A stretch of 64,000 bases of DNA from Pseudomonas sp. CROZ-RG-20F-R04-15. Its GTDB lineage: Bacteria; Pseudomonadota; Gammaproteobacteria; Pseudomonadales; Pseudomonadaceae. Where the stretch lies: the NCBI RefSeq assembly GCF_022662375.1, contig NZ_JAKNQL010000024.1, forward strand, positions 24,461-88,460. Direction: 5' to 3'. The notes beneath the pieces are model-generated. The model had not been told where the DNA came from and did no database searches. It worked only from the letters and a program-made list of their open reading frames with translations. Shown here piece after piece: positions 51,040 to 59,855 of the stretch; the stretch's first letter is position 1, and the number at the start of each line of letters is the position of its first letter. The translations under genes and the position numbers were made by a program.

Positions 51040-52319
51040 TGGACGCTCTGATTCTGCTGGGCAGTTTTATCGTATTGATCCTGGTCGGCATGCCGGTCGC
51101 CTACGCGCTGGGTGCTGCTGCCCTGATCGGGGCATGGTGGATCGACATTCCGTTCCAAGCGGTGATGATCCAGGTTGCTTCGGGGGTGAACAAATTCTCG
51201 CTGCTGGCCATTCCGTTCTTCGTGCTGGCCGGTGCGATCATGGCCGAGGGCGGCATGTCGCGCCGGTTGGTGGCGTGTGCCGGGGTGCTGGTGGGTTTTG
51301 TCCGCGGAGGCCTGTCACTGGTCAACATCGTCGCGTCGACTTTCTTCGGCGCGATCTCCGGTTCGTCGGTGGCCGACACCGCCTCGGTGGGTTCGGTGCT
51401 GATTCCGGAGATGGAGCGCAAAGGCTATCCACGGGAATTCTCCACCGCCGTGACCGTCAGCGGTTCGGTGCAAGCCCTGCTGACGCCGCCAAGTCACAAC
51501 TCGGTGCTTTACTCACTGGCCGCCGGCGGCACGGTCTCGATTGCCTCGCTGTTCATGGCGGGCATCGTACCGGGCCTGATGATGAGCGCCTGCCTGATGG
51601 TGCTGTGCCTGATCTTCGCGAAAAAGCGCAACTACCCAAAGGGTGAAGTGATCCCGATGCGCCAGGCGTTGAAAATCGTCGGCGAAGCGCTGTGGGGCAT
51701 GATGGCGATGGTGATCATCCTTGGCGGGATTCTCTCCGGGATTTTCACCGCGACCGAGTCGGCAGCGATCGCCGTGCTCTGGGCGTTCTTCGTCACCATG
51801 TTCATCTACCGCGACTACAAGTGGCGTGAGCTGCCGAAACTGATGCACCGCACCGTGCGGACGATTTCGATTGTGATGATCCTGATCGGTTTCGCTGCGA
51901 GCTTCGGCTACATCATGACCCTGATGCAGATCCCGGCGAAGATCACCACGCTGTTCCTGACCCTGTCGGACAACCGCTACGTGATCCTGATGTGCATCAA
52001 CGTCATGCTGCTGTTGCTCGGCACGGTGATGGACATGGCGCCGCTGATCCTGATTCTGACGCCGATCCTGATGCCGGTGATTCTCGGCATCGGCGTCGAT
52101 CCGGTGCAGTTCGGCATGATCATGCTGGTCAACCTGGGGATCGGACTGATAACGCCGCCGGTGGGCGCGGTGTTGTTTGTCGGTTCAGCGGTGGGCAAGG
52201 TCAGCATTGAAAGCACGGTGAAGGCGCTCATGCCGTTTTACGCAGTGCTGTTTCTGGTGCTGATGCTGGTCACATACGTTCCGGCAATTTCGCTGTGGTT
52301 GCCACATCTGGTGTTGTAA
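51039..52319 (+). CDS. TRAP transporter large permease (DctM family)
   Basis: 426 residues, 12 membrane helices. Family landmarks: IPFFVLAGAIMAEGGMSRRL near 60, ISGSSVADTASVGSVLIPEM near 108, TPPSHNSVLYSLAAGG near 150, and PPVGAVLFVGSAVGK near 371. Sodium-driven acid symporter in the inner membrane. Last gene of the uronate cluster, closed by a strong terminator. Confidence 0.92.
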   Translation: MDALILLGSFIVLILVGMPVAYALGAAALIGAWWIDIPFQAVMIQVASGVNKFSLLAIPFFVLAGAIMAEGGMSRRLVACAGVLVGFVRGGLSLVNIVASTFFGAISGSSVADTASVGSVLIPEMERKGYPREFSTAVTVSGSVQALLTPPSHNSVLYSLAAGGTVSIASLFMAGIVPGLMMSACLMVLCLIFAKKRNYPKGEVIPMRQALKIVGEALWGMMAMVIILGGILSGIFTATESAAIAVLWAFFVTMFIYRDYKWRELPKLMHRTVRTISIVMILIGFAASFGYIMTLMQIPAKITTLFLTLSDNRYVILMCINVMLLLLGTVMDMAPLILILTPILMPVILGIGVDPVQFGMIMLVNLGIGLITPPVGAVLFVGSAVGKVSIESTVKALMPFYAVLFLVLMLVTYVPAISLWLPHLVL

Positions 52320-52325
52320 GCCGAT

Positions 52326-52362
52326 AAAAAACCGCAGCCCTTGATGGGCTGCGGTTTCTTTT
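52326..52362. terminator. Bidirectional rho-independent terminator
   Basis: AAACCGCAGCCC-TTGA-TGGGCTGCGGTTT, 11 or more pairs with A and T flanks, between the convergent dctM and tauE genes. Confidence 0.88.
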
Positions 52363-52367
52363 GAAAC

Positions 52368-53168
52368 TCAAGCCCGCAGCAACATATACCCCGCCACCAC
52401 CAGACAGACACTGGCAAACCCCACCTGCAACGCCCGCGCCGGCACCCGCGCACAGAGCTTGCGGCCGATGATCATGCCGGCCACGCTGGCGACGATAAAC
52501 GCCGCGCCCTGCCCGTCAATCCGCACACCGGCGTGAAACGAGCCGATCACGCCAATCGCCGAAATCAGACTGATCACCATCAATGACGTCGCGACAATCC
52601 CGCGCATTTGCACATCGGTCAGTTGCTTGAACGCCGGCACGATCAGAAAACCGCCACCGACGCCGAGCAAACCGGACACCACACCCGTCACCGCGCCCAA
52701 CGCCGCCAACGTGGCGGTGCATTTGGCGGTCCAGTCAAAGCGCCCGGTTTGTTCATTGAGCATGCAATTCTTCTGACCCCAACTGGCGTGACCGTGATCG
52801 CTCGGCCCCTCCTGCTGACGCTCGCGGCGCAGCATGCGCCAGGCCACCATGACCATCAGCAGGCTGAACAGGATCATCAGGATTTTCTCCGGCAACTGGT
52901 GCGCGAAGTAGATGCCCAACGGCGAAAACACTGCGCCCAACGCCGCAATCAACAACGCCGCGCGATAGCGCACCAGGCCATGACGCAAACCGTCTATGGC
53001 ACCGACCGCCGCCGCACTGCCGACCGCAAACAATGCGACCGGCGCTGCCTGGGTCATCGTCCAGCCAAGCCCGAGCACCAGCGCCGGCACCGCCAGAATC
53101 CCGCCGCCGGCCCCGGTCAAACCGAGGACCAACCCCATCACCACGCCAAACAGACTTGCCAGCAACAT
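52368..53168 (-). CDS. tauE: TauE/SafE-family sulfite/anion exporter
   Basis: 266 residues, eight membrane helices, two TauE/SafE repeats (LTGAGGGILAVPALV near residue 18 and LLGVGGGFLIVPAF near 168). In BigR-type sulfide operons this protein is thought to export sulfite or thiosulfate formed from sulfide oxidation. Nine bases separate it from the sulfide:quinone oxidoreductase gene upstream, so they form one transcript. Confidence 0.88.
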   Translation of the reverse strand: MLLASLFGVVMGLVLGLTGAGGGILAVPALVLGLGWTMTQAAPVALFAVGSAAAVGAIDGLRHGLVRYRAALLIAALGAVFSPLGIYFAHQLPEKILMILFSLLMVMVAWRMLRRERQQEGPSDHGHASWGQKNCMLNEQTGRFDWTAKCTATLAALGAVTGVVSGLLGVGGGFLIVPAFKQLTDVQMRGIVATSLMVISLISAIGVIGSFHAGVRIDGQGAAFIVASVAGMIIGRKLCARVPARALQVGFASVCLVVAGYMLLRA

Positions 53169-53177
53169 AGGGTTTTC

Positions 53178-54422
53178 TCAGTCAACCTTGGACAGACCAG
53201 TCAGCCACTCGCGGCCCTTGAGCATGCCGTTCCAGTAGAACCACGGCAGCAGCGTCGCCTTGAGAAACCATGCCGAACGCCGCGCCACCGTCGGGTCCAG
53301 TGGAAAGGTCGGCAGCAACTTGCCGGCGTATCCGAACTCGGCAAGGATCACCTTGCCTTTCTCCACCGTCAGCGGGCAGGAACCGTAGCCGTCGTACTTC
53401 AGCGGCAGCGGTTGTTGCTTGCGCGCGGCCAACAGGTTCTCCGCGACCACCACCACTTGCTTGCGCACTGCTGCGGCGGTTTTCGCGTTGCTGGTGCCGC
53501 AGATATCACCGAGTGCGAACACCTCGGGAAAGCGTGGGTGTTGCAGGCTGTGCGGATTGACTTCGCACCAGCCGGCAGCGTCGGCCAACGGGCTCTGCGC
53601 GATGAAATCCGGCGAAACCTGCGGCGGCACGACGTGCAGCAGATCGAAGGATTTCGCCACACGGGTGACGTTGCCGTCGGTGTCCTTGATCTCGAACCAC
53701 GCGGTTTTCGCCGGGCCGTCGACCTTGACCAGATTGGAGTTGAACGCCAGCTGCGCGTTGTACTTTTCGATGTACTTCATCAACGGTGGCACGAACGTCG
53801 CCACGCCGAACAGCGCGGCGCCGGCCAGATTGAATTCGACATTGATGTTGCTCAGCACGGCGGTTTTACGCCAGTGATCGCAGGACAGATACAACGCTTT
53901 TTGCGGTGCGCCGGCGCATTTGATCGGCATCGCCGGTTGAGTGAACAGCGCTTTGCCGCCGCGCAGTTTCTGCACCTGATCCCAGGTGTACTGCGCGTGC
54001 TGGTAGCTGTAATTGGAAGTGACACCGTGCTGGCCGAGGCTGTCCTGCAAGCCTTCGATTTTTTCCCAGGCCAGACGCAAGCCGGGGCAGACGATCAGGT
54101 TTTGATAGCTGACCGTGCGTTGATCGTTGAGGGTGAGTTGGCGCTGGTCCGGGTCGATCGCGGTGACCGCCGCTTGAATCCAGTTCGCTTGCTTGGGCAT
54201 GACCTTGTTCATCGGCCGGGCCGTGTCTTTCACGTCAAAGGCGCCACCGCCGACCAGCGTCCACGCCGGTTGGTAGTAATGCTGGGCACTCGGTTCGATC
54301 ACGGTAATTTTCAGTGCCGGATCACGCTTGAGCAGACTGGCGACAAAACCGATACCGGCCGTACCGCCGCCGATGACCACGATGTCTGCACTGATGGATG
54401 GGCCCCAGTGTTGATCGTTCAT
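53178..54422 (-). CDS. sqr: Sulfide:quinone oxidoreductase, type II-like
   Basis: 414 residues. FAD motif VVIGGGTAGIGFVASL near residue 14; redox Cys in LIVCPGLRL near 121 and in MPIKCAGAPQKALYL near 163; second FAD contact FALGDICGTSNAKTAAAVRKQ near 309. It oxidises H2S to sulfane sulfur and passes electrons to quinone at the inner membrane. AAGGA seven bases before ATG 54422 is better than the GTG at 54443. Companions are tauE, the ArsR repressor and the divergent dioxygenase. A REP pair sits between the repressor gene and this one. Confidence 0.9.
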   Translation of the reverse strand: MNDQHWGPSISADIVVIGGGTAGIGFVASLLKRDPALKITVIEPSAQHYYQPAWTLVGGGAFDVKDTARPMNKVMPKQANWIQAAVTAIDPDQRQLTLNDQRTVSYQNLIVCPGLRLAWEKIEGLQDSLGQHGVTSNYSYQHAQYTWDQVQKLRGGKALFTQPAMPIKCAGAPQKALYLSCDHWRKTAVLSNINVEFNLAGAALFGVATFVPPLMKYIEKYNAQLAFNSNLVKVDGPAKTAWFEIKDTDGNVTRVAKSFDLLHVVPPQVSPDFIAQSPLADAAGWCEVNPHSLQHPRFPEVFALGDICGTSNAKTAAAVRKQVVVVAENLLAARKQQPLPLKYDGYGSCPLTVEKGKVILAEFGYAGKLLPTFPLDPTVARRSAWFLKATLLPWFYWNGMLKGREWLTGLSKVD

Positions 54423-54473
54423 TGCTTGTTCCTTTTGCTGCACGCAAGGATTTCTCAGCCTTCACACAAATCC

Positions 54474-54567
54474 ATTGTAGGAGTGAGCCTGCTCGCGATA
54501 GCGGTGTGTCAGTCAATAAATATGTTGGCTGACCCACCGCTATCGCGAGCAGGCTCACTCCTACATT
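54474..54567. repeat. REP palindrome pair (GTAGGAGTGAG subtype)
   Basis: ATTGTAGGAGTGAGCCTGCT and its inverted copy; both arms are of the GTAGGAGTGAG variant. It is inserted between bigR and sqr. Confidence 0.9.
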
Positions 54568-54589
54568 GGGATAGCGCGTTGGCTGGCAT

Positions 54590-54931
54590 TTATTGATGGC
54601 CGAGGCTTTTCAGCACGGCGCCGCAATAGAGCCCGGAGAGGGTTTTCATCACCTGGATGACTTCGGGACTGGCGAGGCCGTAAAAAATGTACTTGCCTTC
54701 ACGACGGGTCGCGACCAGCCCTTCATCGCGCAGGATGCCCAATTGCTGGGACAGCGTCGGCTGGCGCACACCGGTCATCGTTTCCAGTTCGCCGACATTG
54801 CGTTCGCCCTGAGTCAGTTGACACAGGATCAGCAGGCGATCCTCATTGGCCATGGCCTTGAGCAGCGCACAGGCCTTGGAGGCCGAGGCGCGCAGCTGGG
54901 CGACTTCACATTCGGTCAGACTGGATTGCAT
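54590..54931 (-). CDS. bigR: ArsR-family repressor, BigR/SqrR-type persulfide sensor
   Basis: Winged-helix ArsR fold (ALLKAMANEDRLLILCQL, then VRQPTLSQQLGILRDEGLV as recognition helix). Counting from the GTG at 54937, cysteines lie at 39 and 105, a spacing of 66. This equals the Cys pair of BigR (42 and 108), which forms a di- or tetrasulfide to sense hydrogen sulfide. Metal-site motifs of ArsR and SmtB are absent. Both ATG 54931 and GTG 54937 are possible; I take the ATG. It stands head-to-head with the dioxygenase gene. Confidence 0.85.
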   Translation of the reverse strand: MQSSLTECEVAQLRASASKACALLKAMANEDRLLILCQLTQGERNVGELETMTGVRQPTLSQQLGILRDEGLVATRREGKYIFYGLASPEVIQVMKTLSGLYCGAVLKSLGHQ

Positions 54932-54964
54932 TTGCACGATGCCTTCAAGGTCACTTAAGCTGCG

Positions 54965-54990
54965 AACATTATGTTTTTAGATAAAGTGTT
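54965..54990. promoter_or_regulatory. Candidate BigR operator
   Basis: The AT-rich stretch AACATTATGTTTTTAGATAA and the following AGTGTT form an imperfect dyad (AACA-T-T...A-A-TGTT) in the 91-bp gap between the divergent repressor and dioxygenase genes. Confidence 0.35.
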
Positions 54991-55022
54991 GCAACCCATT
55001 TCCCTTGTTCAGGTTGATGTCC

Positions 55023-55886
55023 ATGCCCGCGCAGATTGAAGCTTTCCTCGACCCCGCCTCTTCGACCTACAGCTATGTGGTCTATGAAGAGGATGGCGGA
55101 CAGTGCGCGATCGTCGATCCGGTGCTCGATTACGACGGCGCTGCCGGACGCACCTGCACCGCCCAGGCCGACCAAATCATCGCCTTCGTTCGCGCCCACA
55201 ATTTGCAGGTGCAGTGGCTGCTGGAAACCCACGCTCACGCCGATCACCTGTCCGCTGCACCGTATCTGCGCCGGGAACTGGGTGGCAAAATCGCCATCGG
55301 TGAATCGATCAGCAAAGTGCAGAACGTGTTCAAGGCACTGTTCAATCTGGAGCCGGAGTTTTGCGTCGACGGCTCGCAGTTCGATCATCTGTTTGCGCCG
55401 AACGAGTCATTTCGCATCGGCAACCTCAAGGCCACCGCCCTGCACGTCCCCGGCCACACCCCGGCGGACATGGCTTATCTGATCGATGGCGAGCAGATTC
55501 TGGTCGGCGACACGCTGTTCATGCCCGATGTCGGCACGGCGCGCTGCGACTTTCCCGGCGGCAACGCCCATCAGTTGTTCAATTCGATCCAAAAGCTGCT
55601 GGCCTTCCCGGCCAGTGTGAAACTCTACGTTTGCCACGATTATCCGCCAGAAGGTCGCGCCTCGCAGTGCCAGACCACCGTCGGCGAACAACGCAAACAC
55701 AATATTCATGTGCATGACGGGATTGATGAGGCAGCGTTCGTCGACATGCGCACCCGGCGCGATGCCGGGCTGGGCATGCCGACACTGTTGCTGCCGGCGA
55801 TTCAGGTAAATGTGCGGGCGGGGAATCTGCCACCGGCGGAGGACAACGGTGTGGTTTACCTGAAGATTCCGCTCAATTCGCTATAG
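55023..55886 (+). CDS. ETHE1-like persulfide dioxygenase (MBL fold)
   Basis: 287 residues, metallo-beta-lactamase fold. THAHADHLSAAPYL near residue 75 is the HxHxDH box, VPGHTPADMAYL near 144 and VGDTLFMPDVGTARCDFPGG near 164 are ETHE1-type motifs, and VCHDYPPEGR near 205 gives the last His. It uses one iron to oxidise glutathione persulfide to sulfite. ATG 55023 has AGG nine bases upstream; ATG 55017 is too close to it. Divergent from bigR. In related operons this enzyme carries a rhodanese or DUF442 domain, absent here. Confidence 0.88.
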   Translation: MPAQIEAFLDPASSTYSYVVYEEDGGQCAIVDPVLDYDGAAGRTCTAQADQIIAFVRAHNLQVQWLLETHAHADHLSAAPYLRRELGGKIAIGESISKVQNVFKALFNLEPEFCVDGSQFDHLFAPNESFRIGNLKATALHVPGHTPADMAYLIDGEQILVGDTLFMPDVGTARCDFPGGNAHQLFNSIQKLLAFPASVKLYVCHDYPPEGRASQCQTTVGEQRKHNIHVHDGIDEAAFVDMRTRRDAGLGMPTLLLPAIQVNVRAGNLPPAEDNGVVYLKIPLNSL

Positions 55887-56011
55887 GAAAAAACCGCTCG
55901 GGCCGTTGCCGGATTATTTTTCCTACGAACGCTGTCGAGGGTGATGAACTGGTGAAAATCCCGTAAGCGAGCAGACTTCATTGGGCACACATTCAATGGA
56001 GTTTTCGCAAT

Positions 56012-56911
56012 ATGGATATTCGTCGTAATCACCGTGACATGACCGTGGCCCAGAAAAACGCGTTCATCAGGGCCATCCTGATCCTGAAAAATCAAACCCC
56101 CAGTATCCTGCGACCTGGTCAGCAGTATCGCTACGATGACTTTGTACAGATTCACAAGAATTCCATGGGACAGGGCAATCCGATTTTCCCCAACCCCCAT
56201 CGCAATCCGCTGTTTTTCCCCTGGCACCGCATCCTGATTCGCCAATTCGAGCGGGAACTGCAAGGCGCAGCCAACGACCCCGGCATTACCCTACCGTACT
56301 GGAACTGGAGCATGAGCGGCGCGGACAACCCCTTCGTCGATGACTTCATGGGCAGGGATGGCGATGCGCGGTTTGAACAGCGCGTAACCATCGGGCCATT
56401 TGCTTTCGAGGGGCAGGTCTTTGGCATCAAGGTCTGGGATGGTGACGAAGGGATTGCGGCGCTGAGGCGCAATTTTGGCGCAGCAGGTTCGCCACTGCCC
56501 ACCGTGCAAGAAATCGAGTCCGTCATGAACCGCACACCCTACTGGTCCGAACCCGAAGGTTGGGAAAACCAGATGGAGCGGATGCACAACAACGTGCATT
56601 CGTGGGTCGGCGGCAACATGGGCACGGCTGCGTCACCAAACGACCCGATATTCTTCCTCCACCACTGTCATCTCGATTATCTGTGGGAGAGGTGGAAGCG
56701 CCAGCACCCTGCCGAAGAAGTCATATCATTTGCCGAAAACGCACCCAACGGCATGCTCGAGGCCACAATGATCTTTCATCCGGACATCGAACCTGCCCCT
56801 TGGCAACAGACCTGGAAGATTAACCAGGTCCTCGACACTGCGGCACTTGATTATCGGTATGACTTCAGTAGCGCTGGCGCCGCGATCACGCCCCCAGAAT
56901 CAAACCATTGA
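56012..56911 (+). CDS. Tyrosinase-family dicopper oxidase
   Basis: 299 residues without signal peptide. Copper A: His in FVQIHKNS near residue 48, then PHRNPLFFPWHRILIRQFE near 62-75 with two His. Copper B: NNVHSWVGGNMG near 193 and DPIFFLHHCHLDYLWERW near 215-232. The copper-B Asn/Asp region is typical of bacterial tyrosinases, which oxidise phenols to quinones (melanin, peptide crosslinks). No caddie or copper-chaperone gene is beside it, but copC-copD lies 14 kb upstream. Its 3' end overlaps the convergent bkdR stop by 26 bp. Unrelated to its neighbours in function; probably an insertion. Confidence 0.88.
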   Translation: MDIRRNHRDMTVAQKNAFIRAILILKNQTPSILRPGQQYRYDDFVQIHKNSMGQGNPIFPNPHRNPLFFPWHRILIRQFERELQGAANDPGITLPYWNWSMSGADNPFVDDFMGRDGDARFEQRVTIGPFAFEGQVFGIKVWDGDEGIAALRRNFGAAGSPLPTVQEIESVMNRTPYWSEPEGWENQMERMHNNVHSWVGGNMGTAASPNDPIFFLHHCHLDYLWERWKRQHPAEEVISFAENAPNGMLEATMIFHPDIEPAPWQQTWKINQVLDTAALDYRYDFSSAGAAITPPESNH

Positions 56912-57374
56912 TCGGCAACGGCAGCGCGGTCTTGTAGCGCACCTGCTTGAGCGCAAAGCTTGACCGAATGTTCGCCACACCCGGGACTTTGGTCAGGAAG
57001 TCCATCATGAAGCGTTCGAGCGACTGAATGGTCGGCACCAGGACCCGGATAAGGTAATCCGGGTCTCCGGCCATCAGGTAGCACTCCATCACCTCCGGGC
57101 GATCAGAGATGGCTTCCTCGAAATGCTGCAGCGCTTCCTCGACCTGTTTCTCGAGGCTGACGTGAATGAACACGTTCACGTGCAACCCCAGCAGATCAGC
57201 ATCCAGCAGCGTGACCTGCTCGCGGATCAGGCCCAGTTCTTCCATCGCCTTGACCCGATTGAAGCACGGCGTTGGCGACAGGTTTACCGAGCGCGCGAGG
57301 TCGGCGTTGGTGATGCGGGCGTTCTCCTGAAGGCTGTTGAGAATGCCGATGTCGGTACGGTCCAGTTTGCGCAT
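56886..57374 (-). CDS. bkdR: Lrp/AsnC-family regulator BkdR
   Basis: 162 residues. HTH at 6-55 (NARITNADLARSVNLSPTPCFNRVKAMEELGLI), then the RAM ligand domain (GLHVNVFIHVSL; ECYLMAGDPDYLIRVLV). Divergent from bkdA1; in P. putida the equivalent protein activates bkd when bound to branched-chain amino acids. Length matches P. putida BkdR (161). The C-terminal tail overlaps the tyrosinase gene end. Confidence 0.9.
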   Translation of the reverse strand: MRKLDRTDIGILNSLQENARITNADLARSVNLSPTPCFNRVKAMEELGLIREQVTLLDADLLGLHVNVFIHVSLEKQVEEALQHFEEAISDRPEVMECYLMAGDPDYLIRVLVPTIQSLERFMMDFLTKVPGVANIRSSFALKQVRYKTALPLPINGLILGA

Positions 57375-57403
57375 GAGACAAAACCACCTGTTTTTTATGT
57401 TTA

Positions 57404-57422
57404 TGCAGAATTTCTATCTGCA
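57404..57422. promoter_or_regulatory. Candidate BkdR-binding dyad
   Basis: TGCAGA-ATTTCTA-TCTGCA is a six-pair dyad with seven-base centre in the AT-rich 185-bp gap between bkdR and bkdA1. Lrp-type proteins bind such sites. It is only 30 bp from the bkdR start, so it may serve autorepression. Confidence 0.4.
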
Positions 57423-57559
57423 AATGATCTCCAGCGCAATGAAACAGAGATAAATATTCTTCTTGCCCGGGCCTATGATTGTTGTAGGACAAGATTTCTT
57501 CTACCGAGGAATGACTGCCAGCTCACTACAAGAAATTCACAAGATCGAGCGTAGAAGCC

Positions 57560-58795
57560 ATGACCCAAGCGTATGAACCGCTACGCCTGCACGTCCCTGA
57601 ACCCTCGGGCCGCCCAGGCTGCAAAACCGACTTTTCGTACCTGCATCTGACCGACGCAGGCACGGTGCGCAAACCTTCCATCGACGTTGAACCTGCCGAC
57701 ACTGCCGACCTGGCCCGTGGGCTGATTCGCGTGCTCGACGATCAGGGCAACGCTCTCGGCCCATGGGCTGAGAACGTGCCGGTCGAGATTCTGCGCAAGG
57801 GCATGCGCGCCATGCTCAAGACGCGGATCTACGACAACCGCATGGTGGTCGCCCAGCGTCAGAAAAAAATGTCGTTCTACATGCAAAGCCTCGGCGAAGA
57901 AGCCATCGGCAGTGCTCAGGCGCTGGCGTTGAACATCGACGACATGTGCTTCCCGACCTACCGCCAACAAAGCATCCTGATGGCCCGCGATGTGCCATTG
58001 GTCGACCTGATCTGCCAATTGCTGTCCAACGAGCGCGATCCGCTCAAGGGCCGCCAGTTGCCGATCATGTACTCGGTCAAGGACGCCGGGTTCTTCACCA
58101 TCTCCGGCAACCTCGCCACCCAGTTCATTCAAGGCGTGGGCTGGGGCATGGCTTCCGCGATCAAAGGCGACACCAAAATCGCCTCGGCGTGGATCGGTGA
58201 CGGCGCCACCGCCGAATCGGACTTCCACACCGCCCTCACCTTCGCCCACGTTTATCGCGCGCCGGTGATCCTCAATGTGGTCAACAACCAATGGGCGATT
58301 TCGACCTTCCAGGCCATTGCCGGTGGTGAAGCCACCACCTTCGCCGGACGCGGCGTCGGTTGCGGCATCGCCTCGCTGCGCGTGGATGGCAACGACTTCT
58401 ACGCCGTATACGCGGCCTCTGCCTGGGCGGCTGAACGCGCGCGCCGCAACCTCGGCCCGACCATGATCGAATGGGTCACCTACCGCGCCGGTCCGCACTC
58501 GACCTCCGACGATCCGTCGAAATATCGCCCGGCCGATGACTGGAGCCACTTCCCGCTCGGTGACCCGATTGCGCGCCTCAAGCAGCACCTGATCAAGGTC
58601 GGCCACTGGTCGGACGAAGAGCACGCAGCCGTCAGCGCCGAGCTCGAAGCCGAAGTGATTGCCGCGCAGAAACAGGCCGAACAGTACGGCACCCTGGCCG
58701 GCGGCCAGATTCCAAGCGCCGCGACCATGTTCGAAGACGTCTACAAAGAGATGCCGGAGCACTTGAAGCGCCAGCGTCAGCAGTTGGGGATCTGA
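57560..58795 (+). CDS. bkdA1: Branched-chain 2-oxoacid dehydrogenase E1 alpha
   Basis: 411 residues. Thiamine diphosphate motif GDGATAESDFHTALTFAHVYRA near 213 ending in NNQWAIST near 243; TYRQQSILMARD near 133 as in other E1 alpha chains. Decarboxylates the keto acids of valine, leucine and isoleucine with BkdA2. First of four genes spaced by seven bases or fewer. Its leader (57375-57559) holds the BkdR dyad. Confidence 0.93.
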   Translation: MTQAYEPLRLHVPEPSGRPGCKTDFSYLHLTDAGTVRKPSIDVEPADTADLARGLIRVLDDQGNALGPWAENVPVEILRKGMRAMLKTRIYDNRMVVAQRQKKMSFYMQSLGEEAIGSAQALALNIDDMCFPTYRQQSILMARDVPLVDLICQLLSNERDPLKGRQLPIMYSVKDAGFFTISGNLATQFIQGVGWGMASAIKGDTKIASAWIGDGATAESDFHTALTFAHVYRAPVILNVVNNQWAISTFQAIAGGEATTFAGRGVGCGIASLRVDGNDFYAVYAASAWAAERARRNLGPTMIEWVTYRAGPHSTSDDPSKYRPADDWSHFPLGDPIARLKQHLIKVGHWSDEEHAAVSAELEAEVIAAQKQAEQYGTLAGGQIPSAATMFEDVYKEMPEHLKRQRQQLGI

Positions 58796-58796
58796 C

Positions 58797-59855
58797 ATGA
58801 ACGACCACAACAACAATATTCAGTTGGAAACCGCCATGACCACGACCACCATGACCATGATCCAGGCCCTGCGCTCGGCCATGGATGTGATGCTTGAGCG
58901 TGATGACAACGTCGTCGTGTTCGGTCAGGACGTCGGTTACTTCGGCGGTGTGTTCCGTTGCACCGAAGGCCTTCAAACCAAATACGGCACCTCGCGGGTA
59001 TTCGACGCACCAATCTCGGAAAGCGGCATCGTCGGTGTGGCTGTCGGCATGGGTGCCTACGGTTTGCGTCCGGTCGCCGAGATTCAGTTCGCCGACTACG
59101 TCTATCCGGCTTCCGACCAGATCATTTCCGAAGCGGCGCGCCTGCGTTATCGCTCGGCAGGCGAGTTCACCGCGCCGATGACCCTGCGCATGCCTTGCGG
59201 CGGCGGCATCTACGGCGGCCAGACCCACAGCCAGAGCATCGAGGCGATGTTCACTCAGGTTTGTGGTCTGCGCACGGTCATGCCGTCCAACCCGTATGAC
59301 GCCAAAGGCTTGCTGATCGCCTCCATCGAAAACGATGACCCGGTGATCTTCCTTGAGCCGAAACGCCTGTACAACGGCCCGTTCGACGGTCACCACGACC
59401 GCCCGGTAACCCCGTGGTCGAAACACCCGCAAGCCCAGGTTCCGGACGGTTATTACACCGTGCCGCTGGACGTTGCCGCGATCACCCGTCCGGGCAAGGA
59501 CGTGACCGTGCTGACCTACGGCACCACCGTTTACGTCTCGCAAGTCGCTGCCGAAGAATCCGGCGTGGATGCCGAAGTCATCGACCTGCGCAGCCTGTGG
59601 CCGCTGGACCTGGAAACCATCGTCAAATCGGTGAAGAAAACCGGTCGTTGCGTGGTGGTTCACGAAGCCACCCGCACCTGCGGTTTCGGCGCCGAACTGG
59701 TGTCGCTGGTGCAAGAGCATTGCTTCCATCACCTGGAAGCGCCGATCGAACGCGTCACCGGTTGGGACACCCCTTACCCGCACGCGCAAGAGTGGGCGTA
59801 TTTCCCAGGGCCGTCCCGAGTGGGTGCGGCGTTGAAACGGGTCATGGAGGTCTGA
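58797..59855 (+). CDS. bkdA2: Branched-chain 2-oxoacid dehydrogenase E1 beta
   Basis: 352 residues from the ATG at 58797, one base after the bkdA1 stop. An internal ATG (MTTTTMTMIQAL) 13 codons later would give 339 residues and is an equally good start for the fold. Transketolase-type domain with VFGQDVGYFGGVFR near 40 and the C-terminal swivel part (VIDLRSLWPLDLETI near 260). Completes the E1 heterotetramer. Confidence 0.92.
   Translation: MNDHNNNIQLETAMTTTTMTMIQALRSAMDVMLERDDNVVVFGQDVGYFGGVFRCTEGLQTKYGTSRVFDAPISESGIVGVAVGMGAYGLRPVAEIQFADYVYPASDQIISEAARLRYRSAGEFTAPMTLRMPCGGGIYGGQTHSQSIEAMFTQVCGLRTVMPSNPYDAKGLLIASIENDDPVIFLEPKRLYNGPFDGHHDRPVTPWSKHPQAQVPDGYYTVPLDVAAITRPGKDVTVLTYGTTVYVSQVAAEESGVDAEVIDLRSLWPLDLETIVKSVKKTGRCVVVHEATRTCGFGAELVSLVQEHCFHHLEAPIERVTGWDTPYPHAQEWAYFPGPSRVGAALKRVMEV

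Noticed and set aside
53178..54443. Plus-strand long frame opposite sqr and tauE (52608-54596)
   Set aside because: Composition (His/Gln/Arg-rich) shows it to be the complement of two clear genes.
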